Source of the DNA: Burkholderiales bacterium
GTDB taxonomy: Bacteria; Pseudomonadota; Gammaproteobacteria; Burkholderiales; Casimicrobiaceae
Length of the DNA stretch: 15,640 bases
Assembly (NCBI GenBank): GCA_031275075.1
Contig: JAISPI010000077.1
Coordinates: 1 to 15,640 of the forward strand
Direction of reading: 5' to 3'
Shown: positions 5,515 through 12,557 of the stretch, one piece after another
Numbering within the stretch: the stretch's first letter is position 1
Layout: each line of letters begins with the position of its first letter
The notes under the pieces: model-generated
Database searches by the model: none
Seen by the model: the letters and a program-made list of their open reading frames with translations, nothing else
Told to the model about the DNA's origin: nothing
Translations under genes and position numbers: made by a program

Positions 5515-7899
5515 TTATTTTGCGGTCGCTTTAGCCAGCGCCAGCCAAGTTTCGACGACGGTATCCGGATTCAGTGAAATCGTTTCAATGCCTTGATCGA
5601 CCAGCCATTGCGCAAAATCGATGTGATCGGACGGCCCTTGTCCGCAAATACCGATATAGCGCCCCTTGGCACGGCATGCCGAGATCGCCATCTCCAACAT
5701 TGCTTTGACCGCATCATCGCGTTCGTCAAAGGTCGGCGCAATGGGGCCGCCGGAATCACGATCAACACCCAGCGTGAGTTGGGTCATGTCGTTCGAACCA
5801 ATTGAGAAACCGTCGAAGTAGTCAAGAAATTGCGACGCCAACAATGCGTTCGATGGTAACTCGCACATCATGATCAACCGCAGTCCGTTCTTACCACGTT
5901 CCAGTCCATTCTCGGCCAGCAATTCAATGACCTTCTCCGCTTCTTTGAGCGTACGCACGAACGGGATCATGATTTCAACGTTGGTCAGCGCCATGTCGTC
6001 GCGGACACGTCGCAAAGCCTTGCATTCAAGAGCAAAACAATCGTAGAACTCTTTTGAAATGTAGCGCGAAGCGCCACGGAACCCCAGCATCGGATTTTCT
6101 TCGTGCGGTTCGTAATGGTTGCCGCCCAACAGGTTGAAATATTCATTCGATTTGAAATCCGACAATCGAACGATGACTTTTTTTGGCGCAAACGCCGCCG
6201 CAATCGTCGCCACACCTTCGGCAATTTTGCTGATGTAGAACTCGACCGGATTGTCGTAACCGGCAGTCCGATGGCGAATGTCGCGCTTCAATTCTTCCGG
6301 AAGCGTATCAAATTCGAGCAACGCCCGCGGATGAATGCCAACATTGCGATTGATAATAAATTCGAGCCGTGCCAAGCCAACGCCTTCGTTCGGTAAACGG
6401 CGAAATTCAAACGCCAGTTCCGGATTTCCGACATTGATCATGAGTTTGATCGGCGATTCCGGCATCTTGTCGAGCGCCACTTCATGGATGGTGACATTGA
6501 GCAGGCCTTCGTAAACTTTTCCGGTATCACCCTCGGCACATGAAACGGTGACTTCCGCTCCCTCTTTTAGCGTGCGCGTCGCATCGCCGCAACCGACCAC
6601 CGCCGGAACTCCAAGTTCACGCGCAATGATCGCCGCGTGACAGGTACGACCGCCACGATTGGTCACGATCGCCGCCGCTCTTTTCATCACCGGCTCCCAA
6701 TCGGGATCGGTCATGTCGGCAACCAGCACGTCGCCTTTCTGCACACGCTCCATTTCTGTAATCGACTTCACCACCCGTACGCGGCCTTGTCCAACCTTCT
6801 GTCCAATGGCTCGCCCCGTGGCCAGCACCGTACTACCGCCCTCGATTTGATAACGACGTAGTTTATCGCCGCCCGTTTCGCGCGATTTCACCGTTTCCGG
6901 ACGCGCCTGCAAAATGTACAACTTGCCGTCGATACCGTCGCGTCCCCATTCGATATCCATCGGCCTCTGGTAGTGCGCTTCGATCTTCATTGCAAAATGC
7001 GCCAGTTCTTCAATTTCGGCGTCGCTGATCGAGTATCCAAGACGCTGCATTTCCGGCACTTCCACCGTTTTTGTCGAACGGCCTGCCGCATTTTCGTCGG
7101 CAAACACCATTTTCAGCGCCTTGCTGCCTGTGATTTTGCGCAAAATCGCCGGTCGATTTACTTGCAGATTCGGTTTATATACATAAAACTCGTCAGGGTT
7201 GACGGTGCCCTGCACCACTGTTTCGCCCAATCCATACGCTGAAGTGATGAACACGACCTGATCAAAACCCGATTCGGTGTCCATCGTGAACATCACGCCC
7301 GCCGCCCCCAGATCGCTACGCACCATCCGTTGCACACCAGCAGATAACGCCACTTCCTGGTGCGCAAAACCTTGGTGTACCCGATAGGCAATCGCTCGAT
7401 CGTTGTACAACGACGCAAACACTTCCCGGATCGCGTCGAGAATCGCGTCGATACCGCGAATATTCAGAAAAGTTTCCTGCTGCCCGGCAAATGATGCATC
7501 CGGTAAGTCTTCGGCGGTGGCCGATGAACGCACCGCAAACGACGTTTCCGGCTGATCTTTGGAAAGAACTGCATAAGCGGTTCGGATGTCCTGCTCCAAT
7601 GCGGCAGGGAGCGGCGCCGACGCCACCATGTTACGAATTTCCCGGCCAACGCGCGCCAGCTTGGCGACGTCCTCGACATTGAGTCCGGCCAACTTCTGAT
7701 GGATGGCTTCGGTCAAACCGTTGACCTCCAAAAACTCACGAAAAGCATCAGCCGTCGTCGCGAAACCACCGGGCACACGGATGCCGCGTTGCGTCAACTG
7801 ACTGATCATTTCTCCAAGCGATGCGTTCTTACCCCCAACCTTTTCTACGTCGGTCATGCGTAACTGTTCAAAAGGAAGGACTCGCGTAATGGGCTTCAT
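5515..7899 (-). CDS. ppsA: Phosphoenolpyruvate synthase (pyruvate, water dikinase)
   Basis: The 794-residue cytoplasmic enzyme makes PEP from pyruvate and ATP, releasing AMP and phosphate, for gluconeogenesis. The nucleotide-binding domain covers about 15-340 (VGGKNASLGEM, AVRSSATAEDLPDASFAGQQETFLN, QARPETV). The swivelling phosphohistidine domain (about 380-460) has GGRTCHAAIIARELGVPAVVGCG with the catalytic His421 and the regulatory Thr419, the same numbering as in E. coli. The C-terminal barrel has GSNDMTQLTLGVDRDSG (701-717) and the catalytic ICGQGP with Cys752. Length is normal. GGAG lies 7 nt before the ATG. Its likely regulator, PpsR, is encoded about 2 kb away on the other strand rather than directly adjacent. 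ygfX follows on the same strand. Confidence 0.98.
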   Translation of the reverse strand: MKPITRVLPFEQLRMTDVEKVGGKNASLGEMISQLTQRGIRVPGGFATTADAFREFLEVNGLTEAIHQKLAGLNVEDVAKLARVGREIRNMVASAPLPAALEQDIRTAYAVLSKDQPETSFAVRSSATAEDLPDASFAGQQETFLNIRGIDAILDAIREVFASLYNDRAIAYRVHQGFAHQEVALSAGVQRMVRSDLGAAGVMFTMDTESGFDQVVFITSAYGLGETVVQGTVNPDEFYVYKPNLQVNRPAILRKITGSKALKMVFADENAAGRSTKTVEVPEMQRLGYSISDAEIEELAHFAMKIEAHYQRPMDIEWGRDGIDGKLYILQARPETVKSRETGGDKLRRYQIEGGSTVLATGRAIGQKVGQGRVRVVKSITEMERVQKGDVLVADMTDPDWEPVMKRAAAIVTNRGGRTCHAAIIARELGVPAVVGCGDATRTLKEGAEVTVSCAEGDTGKVYEGLLNVTIHEVALDKMPESPIKLMINVGNPELAFEFRRLPNEGVGLARLEFIINRNVGIHPRALLEFDTLPEELKRDIRHRTAGYDNPVEFYISKIAEGVATIAAAFAPKKVIVRLSDFKSNEYFNLLGGNHYEPHEENPMLGFRGASRYISKEFYDCFALECKALRRVRDDMALTNVEIMIPFVRTLKEAEKVIELLAENGLERGKNGLRLIMMCELPSNALLASQFLDYFDGFSIGSNDMTQLTLGVDRDSGGPIAPTFDERDDAVKAMLEMAISACRAKGRYIGICGQGPSDHIDFAQWLVDQGIETISLNPDTVVETWLALAKATAK

Positions 7900-7932
7900 C
7901 CAGCAACTCCACGGGTCATTGAAAACGAAAGT

Positions 7933-7963
7933 ATTTTACTGCTTGCGTGAAAGCTGCGGTAAA
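7933..7963 (-). promoter_or_regulatory. Possible ppsA promoter
   Basis: On the minus strand TTTACC (7963-7958) and TAAAAT (7938-7933) are 19 nt apart, giving a transcript start roughly 25-30 nt before the ppsA ATG. The spacing is long and the -35 box only partly matches, but the site lies cleanly between the upstream gene's terminator and the ppsA ribosome site, where a promoter is expected. Confidence 0.3.
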
Positions 7964-7986
7964 CAAACGGCCGCAAGATAAAATTC

Positions 7987-8014
7987 GGGCGCGATACCAT
8001 CAGGTATCACGCCC
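7987..8014 (-). terminator. Intrinsic terminator of the XRE-type gene
   Basis: Read on the minus strand, GGGCGTGATACC, loop TGAT, GGTATCGCGCCC forms a 12-bp stem with one G-U wobble, followed by GAATTTTATC. It lies 66 nt after the stop codon of the XRE-type gene and ahead of ppsA. On the plus strand the wobble becomes a C-A mismatch and no T-run follows, so it is directional. It makes ppsA transcriptionally separate from the regulator gene. Confidence 0.75.
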
Positions 8015-8080
8015 AGATAAAAGCACTTCGCCTTATTAAAACGACGCGCTTTGGTAACTTTCCCCAAAAAATTGTTTTAT

Positions 8081-8407
8081 TTACTCTTCGTCCGAGCCGG
8101 ACTCTTCAGATTCGTAGTCTTTCCACTTGCTTTTTACCGTACGACCCAAGCTGCGGTATAAGTCAGGCTGGGCTGTTTTCAAATGTTTGATAATTTCGTA
8201 ATCGACACGCTTAATTTGGGTCAGATCAATCCGCTCGACATGAACCAAGCGCAATAATTCGCGTACCGGCTTCGGCATCGACCGACCGCTTTCATAACGT
8301 GATCCCCCGCTTTGCGTCACCCCGATCTGCGACCAGAAGCGTTCCTGATTCAGTCCGCGACGTAGCCGGATTTCACGTGGATTCAATACAAAGTCTGTTG
8401 TTTTCAT
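8081..8407 (-). CDS. XRE-type helix-turn-helix regulator
   Basis: A 108-residue protein whose N-terminal half is a Cro/C1-type helix-turn-helix: LNPREIRLRRGLNQERFWSQIGVTQSGGSRYESGRSMPKPVRELLRLVH (about 8-56), with GVTQSGGSRYESGR as the recognition region. The rest (VERIDLTQIKRVDYEIIKHLKTAQPDLYRSL, then a lysine-rich stretch and the acidic tail ESEESGSDEE) lacks a recognisable ligand domain. Close relatives with this GGSRYE-x-GRxMPKPV segment are common in betaproteobacterial chromosomes, with no assigned regulon that I know of. AAGGA lies 8-9 nt before the ATG. It is its own unit, with a promoter containing a dyad (possible autoregulation) and a strong terminator. It has no toxin partner next to it. 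Confidence 0.85.
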   Translation of the reverse strand: MKTTDFVLNPREIRLRRGLNQERFWSQIGVTQSGGSRYESGRSMPKPVRELLRLVHVERIDLTQIKRVDYEIIKHLKTAQPDLYRSLGRTVKSKWKDYESEESGSDEE

Positions 8408-8426
8408 ACTGACGTTCCTTTTAGAA

Positions 8427-8456
8427 AATATAATATTGAGAATATCTTATAACCAA
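8427..8456 (-). promoter_or_regulatory. Promoter of the XRE-type gene with operator-like dyad
   Basis: On the minus strand TTGGTT (8456-8451) and TATATT (8432-8427) are separated by 18 nt, and transcription would start about 13 nt before the ATG. Between the boxes lies ATATT-GAG-AATAT (8433-8445), a perfect 5-bp dyad with a 3-nt centre. This is a usual place and shape for an XRE repressor site, so autoregulation is plausible. The AT-rich composition makes chance matches possible. Confidence 0.35.
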
Positions 8457-8755
8457 TGAGTTACCGCGTCTTCATAAAGTAGTGATCTCCTTTTCTTTTG
8501 TCTTTTGAATAAAGGTTGGCCATTGACGCAATAAACCAAAAATCCAAAAACAGACCACTCCATGCGCATACCCCGCGCGTGGTTTTGCTCTGATCTTATT
8601 ATCAGTGTCACCACCTGAATGCAGCTTTTTGGTCATGTGATACATATCTCAAGTGTTGAGACATATTTTTTTTGCGTAAGTTGCAAATCCACGTTTAACC
8701 CCCTTGTCTATGTCGCTTGGCTATAACACTGCCTCGATCTTTTCCGATAGCATAC

Positions 8756-8781
8756 GGCCTTGTCAGCTTTAAGACAAGACC
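8756..8781. repeat. Hairpin in the 8.4-9.0 kb gap
   Basis: GGCCTTGTC, loop AGCTTTAA, GACAAGACC: nine pairs with one mismatch. The T-rich stretch TGTTTGTTTTATTTTTTG begins about 10 nt later on the plus strand, so the hairpin could end a short plus-strand RNA, but the gap between stem and T-run is larger than in a standard terminator. The same CTTGTC also occurs at 8703-8708. Confidence 0.35.
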
Positions 8782-8836
8782 ATGATGGCTGTGTTTGTTT
8801 TATTTTTTGAAAAAAATTGAAAAAAACGACATTTTC

Positions 8837-8873
8837 ATAAATATCTTTTATCAAAAGCATAAAATATTTTTAT
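8837..8873. repeat. All-AT imperfect inverted repeat
   Basis: Arms ATAAATATCTTTTAT (8837-8851) and ATAAAATATTTTTAT (8859-8873) are complementary at 13 of 15 positions around a 7-nt loop CAAAAGC. The tract is almost pure A/T and would be strongly curved or easily melted. It could be a nucleoid-protein binding site; no function can be assigned. Confidence 0.45.
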
Positions 8874-9023
8874 AGAAAAGCATGTTTACCCTGCTTTCCG
8901 TCGTCACAAAATGTAATATGTACACAGTGCCTCGATGAGAAATAACGGCTCCCCCTATACCCCAACATTGGCGCTAGAATGAACATTGCCCACGGATAAT
9001 CGTGTTTTACTGATGTTTCTCCC

Positions 9024-9851
9024 ATGACCGTCTATGACCTCCATTGTCACTCTACCGCTTCCGACGGCACGCTTACCCCGACAGCGTTGGTTACCCGGGC
9101 GGCTCAACGTCGCGTAGATTATTTGGCCATCACTGATCACGATGATATTTCCGGACTTTCCGAAGCTCATCAAGCCAGTACAGGCACCTCCGTTCGTATC
9201 ATCAACGGCGTCGAGCTTTCCGTCGCCTGGAAGCGACAGAGCATTCACATCGTCGGTCTTTTTTTCGATGCCGGTTCGCCTGCTTTGCAAGACGTGCTTG
9301 CCTCAGTCCGCATTGCCCGCCGCCAACGTGCCGAAGCGATCAGCAAAGCTTTGGCGCAAGTCGGTATCGGCGGTGCGCTTGAAGGCGCTCGCCGTTTTGT
9401 GACCAATGAGGCGTTGATTTCACGCGCTCATTTCGCCCGTTTTCTCGTCGATCAAGGGTATGTTTCCAACAAACGAAAGGCGTTTAACCGTTATCTGGGA
9501 CAAGGAAAACCCGCTTATGTATCCTTCACACGGCCTGCCATTTCCGAAGGTATCGCTGTATTACGCGCGGCAGGTGGTACCGCCGTATTGGCGCATCCTG
9601 GCCGTTATCCGCTAACGGCTACGGCAATGCGCAACTTGCTGGATGAATTCCGCGATAGTGGTGGTGACGCCATTGAAATTTTTTCGCCGTCACACACTCC
9701 AATGCAGAATGAACGTTTCATCGAATATGCACGTTTTTACGGCTTTAAGGCTTCCCTGGGTTCCGATTTTCATGACCCGGAAGAAAGTCATGTTGACTTG
9801 GGAGCTTTGCCACCGCTTCCTTCCGGATTGACACCGGTCTGGTCCATCTAA
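9024..9851 (+). CDS. rnm: PHP-domain phosphoesterase, RNase AM / nucleoside 3',5'-bisphosphatase type
   Basis: The 275-residue protein has the full set of PHP metal ligands: DLHCHS (His7, His9), ASDG (Asp14), TDHD (37-40), GVELS (Glu64), HIVGL (His75), SRAHFAR (His136), HPGRY (His191) and GSDFH (Asp248, His250). This matches the YciV/TrpH group, now RNase AM, a 5'-3' exonuclease that trims the 5' ends of short RNAs and structured RNAs and also dephosphorylates nucleoside 3',5'-bisphosphates. The protein is cytoplasmic and uses a trinuclear metal centre. Its usual partner yciO does not follow; instead ppsR begins 24 nt downstream on the same strand. No Shine-Dalgarno is visible before the ATG, but the start fits the family. 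Confidence 0.9.
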   Translation: MTVYDLHCHSTASDGTLTPTALVTRAAQRRVDYLAITDHDDISGLSEAHQASTGTSVRIINGVELSVAWKRQSIHIVGLFFDAGSPALQDVLASVRIARRQRAEAISKALAQVGIGGALEGARRFVTNEALISRAHFARFLVDQGYVSNKRKAFNRYLGQGKPAYVSFTRPAISEGIAVLRAAGGTAVLAHPGRYPLTATAMRNLLDEFRDSGGDAIEIFSPSHTPMQNERFIEYARFYGFKASLGSDFHDPEESHVDLGALPPLPSGLTPVWSI

Positions 9852-9875
9852 TCATTCAAAAACTTCGGGGTATTT

Positions 9876-10697
9876 ATGGGATCACGGCGCAGTGTTTTTT
9901 TCGTTTCCGACCGTACCGGCATTACAGTCGAAATTCTCGGCAACAGTCTGTTGACCCAGTTTGAAGAATTGCCTTTCCGCCGCATCACCATTCCCTTTAT
10001 TCAGAGCCGGGAGGAGTTGCAAAACGCCATCGACCAGATCAATCGAGCCGTCGAGAAAGAGCAACAAAGACCCATCGTCTTTCTATCGATCGTTGATGAC
10101 GCCATGAATCGTGAACTGCGCGAAAAAACGCACGCCTTGACGCTGGATTTTTTTCAGGCATTCATTTCACCGCTGGAAAAGGAACTCGATATCAAAAGCG
10201 CCCACGCCGCCGGACGTTCGCACAGCGTCAACTACGATTACTTCCGTCGGATGGAAGCGATCAATTTCTCCCAATTGCACGACGACGGTGCCACGACCCG
10301 TGATCTTTCCGAGGCCGAAGTTATTCTGGTCGGCGTCTCGCGTTGCGGCAAAACGCCGACATCGTTGTATCTTGCGCTGCAATTCGGCATCCGCGCCGCC
10401 AACTTCCCGTTGACCCCGGACGATTTTTCCAACCACAAACTGCCGGATTCTCTCCACTCGCTGAAGCCCAAATTATTTGGGCTGACCATTGATCCCCAGC
10501 GTTTGAGCCGGATTCGGCAGGAACGCCGCGCCGGCAGCCATTACGCCTCATTGGAAAACTGCCGTCAGGAAGTCCGCAACGCCGAAACCTTGATGGAACG
10601 GGAAAAAATACCGATGCTGGACACTTCCGCCAAATCCATTGAGGAAATCGCCGCCACCATCATCCATCGGGCAAAGCTGAACCGTCATTTTTATTGA
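9876..10697 (+). CDS. ppsR: PEP synthase regulatory protein (DUF299 kinase/pyrophosphorylase)
   Basis: The 273-residue protein belongs to the DUF299 family. It opens with RRSVFFVSDRTGITVEILGNSLLTQF, the family signature, contains HAAGRSHSVNYDYFRRMEAINF (110-131), and has the P-loop GVSRCGKTPTSLYLALQ (153-169). Such proteins inactivate PEP synthase by ADP-dependent phosphorylation of the threonine two residues before the catalytic histidine, and reactivate it by phosphate-dependent removal. The target threonine is present in the PpsA of this window. Length is normal. GGGG lies 5 nt before the ATG. It follows the PHP gene by 24 nt and is probably co-transcribed with it. In many betaproteobacteria it stands directly divergent from ppsA; here it does not. 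Confidence 0.95.
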   Translation: MGSRRSVFFVSDRTGITVEILGNSLLTQFEELPFRRITIPFIQSREELQNAIDQINRAVEKEQQRPIVFLSIVDDAMNRELREKTHALTLDFFQAFISPLEKELDIKSAHAAGRSHSVNYDYFRRMEAINFSQLHDDGATTRDLSEAEVILVGVSRCGKTPTSLYLALQFGIRAANFPLTPDDFSNHKLPDSLHSLKPKLFGLTIDPQRLSRIRQERRAGSHYASLENCRQEVRNAETLMEREKIPMLDTSAKSIEEIAATIIHRAKLNRHFY

Positions 10698-10724
10698 GAT
10701 TCAAATTCAGGTTCCATGTATAAT
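10694..10724 (+). promoter_or_regulatory. Promoter for the secreted YTDLW-type protein
   Basis: TTGAGA (10694-10699) and a consensus TATAAT (10719-10724) are 19 nt apart, with the -35 box overlapping the end of ppsR. Transcription would start near 10731, giving a leader of about 70 nt. The perfect -10 box is the main support; the spacing is slightly long. Confidence 0.5.
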
Positions 10725-10758
10725 GAATTGATTTATAAGGCAATATCATGATCATCAG

Positions 10759-10785
10759 AGGCGGCGAATCACGAATCTTCCGCCT
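10759..10785 (+). promoter_or_regulatory. Leader hairpin upstream of the ribosome site
   Basis: AGGCGG (10759-10764) and CCGCCT (10780-10785) are inverted copies around a 15-nt loop that itself holds the near-repeat CGAATC-ACGAATC. The hairpin ends 7 nt before the AAGGAG site (10793-10798), so it could protect the 5' end of the mRNA or tune translation. It has no U-run. Confidence 0.35.
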
Positions 10786-10803
10786 GACTTTAAAGGAGCA
10801 TTT

Positions 10804-11661
10804 ATGTTGATCCTTCTTCGTTCTGCCATCCTGGCTCCCGTCGCCGCCCTGGCCTTTCTGCTGACGGCTCCGGTTCATGCGGTTGAGTACATTGATTACA
10901 CGGATCTCTGGGTGGACACCAAACCTCCCGCAAACAGCGGAACAGGCGGTTTCGGCATCAATTTCGTCCAGAGCGGTAACAGCTTCGACTACATTTTTGC
11001 GACTTTCTTTATTTACGATCCTCTCACCGGTAAGCCCGACTGGGTTACTGGTGAACTGACGCGCGAAACAAATAAAACCTCTTTTGCAGGCAACGTCTAT
11101 CGGACGCAGGGAGAACCCACCACCAGCCCTTTTGCTCCCAGAAATACCGTGACCAACAGCATTGGAACGGTTAAATTCACGCCTACTTCCCCAACGTCGG
11201 GAACCCTTGTCTATATCGTTAACGGCGTGACAACAACGCTTGAATTGAAACGACTGACCCTAACCGAAAATATCCTTGATGGCGTTTATTGGGGAGGAGC
11301 ATCCGTTGTCAGCACCAATTGTCCTCGCAGTGGAGATAATGGCACCTATCATAATACGATGGCCCTCGACGTCATCCAGCCCACGGGGGGCGCTCAGGTC
11401 ACATACACGTTTAACTTGGACTATATTGGCTTTATCTATAAATGCACATTAAAGGGTGCGTTGATTCAAGAAGGCCGTTTTCAAAAAATCAATAACGCAA
11501 ATTACGTTTGCTATTCCGGAAGCACCAAACTCGTGGACGGAACCGCCAACCTTTACAATATCGCGGCAACCACGCAAGGTGTTGAGGGCAAATGGATCTC
11601 TAACAAAGGCATAGAGGGCTGCAAGGAAGAAGGGTATTTCTCTGGAGTGTTGGTTCCCTGA
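10804..11661 (+). CDS. Secreted four-cysteine protein with YTDLW-type motif, function unknown
   Basis: The 285-residue protein begins with a signal peptide cut near VHA-26 and follows AAGGAG at 5 nt spacing, so the ATG is well supported. Residues 31-72 (YTDLW, GFGINFVQSGN, IFATFFIYDPLTGKPDW) are a diverged form of a motif seen in secreted betaproteobacterial proteins, YTDLWW-x-ESGWG-x-N-x-QQG-x-IFAT-F-YD-x-G-x-P-x-W. The usual double Trp and the ESGWG are replaced and a short insert is present. The C-terminal part has four cysteines (173, 214, 236, 273), enough for two disulfides, consistent with a periplasmic or extracellular location. No catalytic motif is seen. It is monocistronic between a promoter and a strong terminator. 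Confidence 0.7.
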   Translation: MLILLRSAILAPVAALAFLLTAPVHAVEYIDYTDLWVDTKPPANSGTGGFGINFVQSGNSFDYIFATFFIYDPLTGKPDWVTGELTRETNKTSFAGNVYRTQGEPTTSPFAPRNTVTNSIGTVKFTPTSPTSGTLVYIVNGVTTTLELKRLTLTENILDGVYWGGASVVSTNCPRSGDNGTYHNTMALDVIQPTGGAQVTYTFNLDYIGFIYKCTLKGALIQEGRFQKINNANYVCYSGSTKLVDGTANLYNIAATTQGVEGKWISNKGIEGCKEEGYFSGVLVP

Positions 11662-11686
11662 TTTTTTCGGGACACCGTTATATCCT

Positions 11687-11711
11687 ATGCCGCCCGTCGG
11701 GCGGCATTTTT
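11687..11711 (+). terminator. Intrinsic terminator
   Basis: ATGCCGCCC, loop GTC, GGGCGGCAT gives a perfect 9-bp GC-rich stem followed by TTTTTA. It lies 25 nt after the stop of the secreted-protein gene and closes that unit before yebC. Confidence 0.9.
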
Positions 11712-11746
11712 ATGGCGCGCGGGAAATCCTTCCGCTCGTCTTCGCT

Positions 11747-11775
11747 TTGCAGTATTATGATTATTTGTGTATCAA
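11747..11775 (+). promoter_or_regulatory. Possible yebC-ruvC promoter
   Basis: TTGCAG (11747-11752) and TATCAA (11770-11775) are exactly 17 nt apart, just upstream of the yebC ribosome site AGGAG (11788-11792). The transcript would begin about 15 nt before the ATG. The position after the terminator is right, but the hexamers match only moderately. Confidence 0.35.
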
Positions 11776-11798
11776 ACAATGAATTTCAGGAGTAGCGG

Positions 11799-12530
11799 AT
11801 GGCCGGCCACAGCAAATGGGCAAACATTAAACACAGAAAAGCAGCTACCGATGCCAAACGCGGCAAAATTTTTACCCGCCTGATCAAAGAGATTACGGTT
11901 GCCGCCAAACTGGGTGGCAGCGACGTCTCTACCAATCCGCGTTTGCGTCTGGCTGTGGACAAAGCTTATGGGCAAAACATGCCCAAGGATACGATCGAAC
12001 GCGCGACTAAGCGCGGCGCTGGTGAGTTGGAAGGCGTGTCGTATGAAGAAATCCGCTATGAAGGTTATGGCCCCGGCGGCGCTGCGGTGATTGTCGATTG
12101 TATGACCGACAACCGGACACGCACCGTCGCCGACGTACGTCATGCCTTTTCAAAATATGGCGGCAATCTCGGCACCGACGGCTCGGTGGCTTTTCTGTTC
12201 AAACACTGCGGGCAAATTGTTTTTGAACCAGGCGCTGACGAAAACGCCATCATGGACGCCGCAATCGCCGCCGGCGCCGATGATGTCGTAACCAACGATG
12301 ATGGCAGCCTTGAAATCATTACCGATCCTTATGCCTTTGTGGCCATCAAGGACGCGCTGATCGCCGCCGGGTTACAGCCTGCCTTTGCCGAAGTCACGAT
12401 GACACCATCGACAGCCGTTGAAATGATTGGCGATGACGCCGTGAAAATGCAGAAACTGCTTGACGCGCTGGAAATGCTCGACGACGTTCAGGATGTTTAT
12501 ACGTCCGCCGAATTTAACGATGAAGCCTGA
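11799..12530 (+). CDS. yebC: YebC/PmpR/TACO1-family protein
   Basis: The 243-residue protein opens with MAGHSKWANIKHRKAATDAKRGKIFTRLIKEI, the family hallmark, and continues with NMPKDTIERATKRG and YEGYGPGGAAVIVDCMTDNRTRTV, and NLGTDGSVAFLFKHCGQI. Family members have been described as DNA-binding transcription regulators (PmpR, YebC), and more recent work places YebC at the ribosome, helping translation through proline-rich stretches, as TACO1 does in mitochondria. It is cytoplasmic. Length is normal. AGGAG lies 6 nt before the ATG. ruvC follows after 27 nt, the usual pairing. Confidence 0.97.
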   Translation: MAGHSKWANIKHRKAATDAKRGKIFTRLIKEITVAAKLGGSDVSTNPRLRLAVDKAYGQNMPKDTIERATKRGAGELEGVSYEEIRYEGYGPGGAAVIVDCMTDNRTRTVADVRHAFSKYGGNLGTDGSVAFLFKHCGQIVFEPGADENAIMDAAIAAGADDVVTNDDGSLEIITDPYAFVAIKDALIAAGLQPAFAEVTMTPSTAVEMIGDDAVKMQKLLDALEMLDDVQDVYTSAEFNDEA

Positions 12531-12557
12531 TATCCCGCAGAAACCTCTGCTCTTGCC

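Larger units (their letters stand above)
8457..9023. other. AT-rich gene-free region with several hairpins
   Basis: Some 570 bp between divergent genes with no open frame of note. Visible structure: ACCAC/GTGGT plus GCGC/GCGC arms at 8554-8583; TCTCAA-GTG-TTGAGA at 8647-8661 followed by a run of eight T (8666-8673); GGCCTTGTC/GACAAGACC (one mismatch, 8-nt loop) at 8756-8781 followed by a T-rich run from 8791; and an all-AT imperfect inverted repeat, 15-nt arms with 13 matches, at 8837-8873. A TATAAC hexamer (8722-8727) could be a -10 box ahead of the third hairpin. The downstream end must carry the promoter of the PHP gene, but I see no strong box there. Confidence 0.5.

Noticed and set aside
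8081..8407. XRE gene as the antitoxin of a toxin-antitoxin pair
   Set aside because: No small gene of suitable size adjoins it on either side; the downstream neighbour is ppsA beyond a terminator and upstream is the gene-free region.
8647..8673. TCTCAA-GTG-TTGAGA hairpin followed by eight T as an intrinsic terminator
   Set aside because: The stem is only 6 bp and AT-rich, four bases separate it from the T-run, and no plus-strand gene lies upstream to be terminated. Kept only as part of the gap description.
8955..9290. Minus-strand frame of 111 codons overlapping the start of the PHP gene
   Set aside because: It is antisense to the PHP metal-binding motifs, which are clearly coding on the plus strand.
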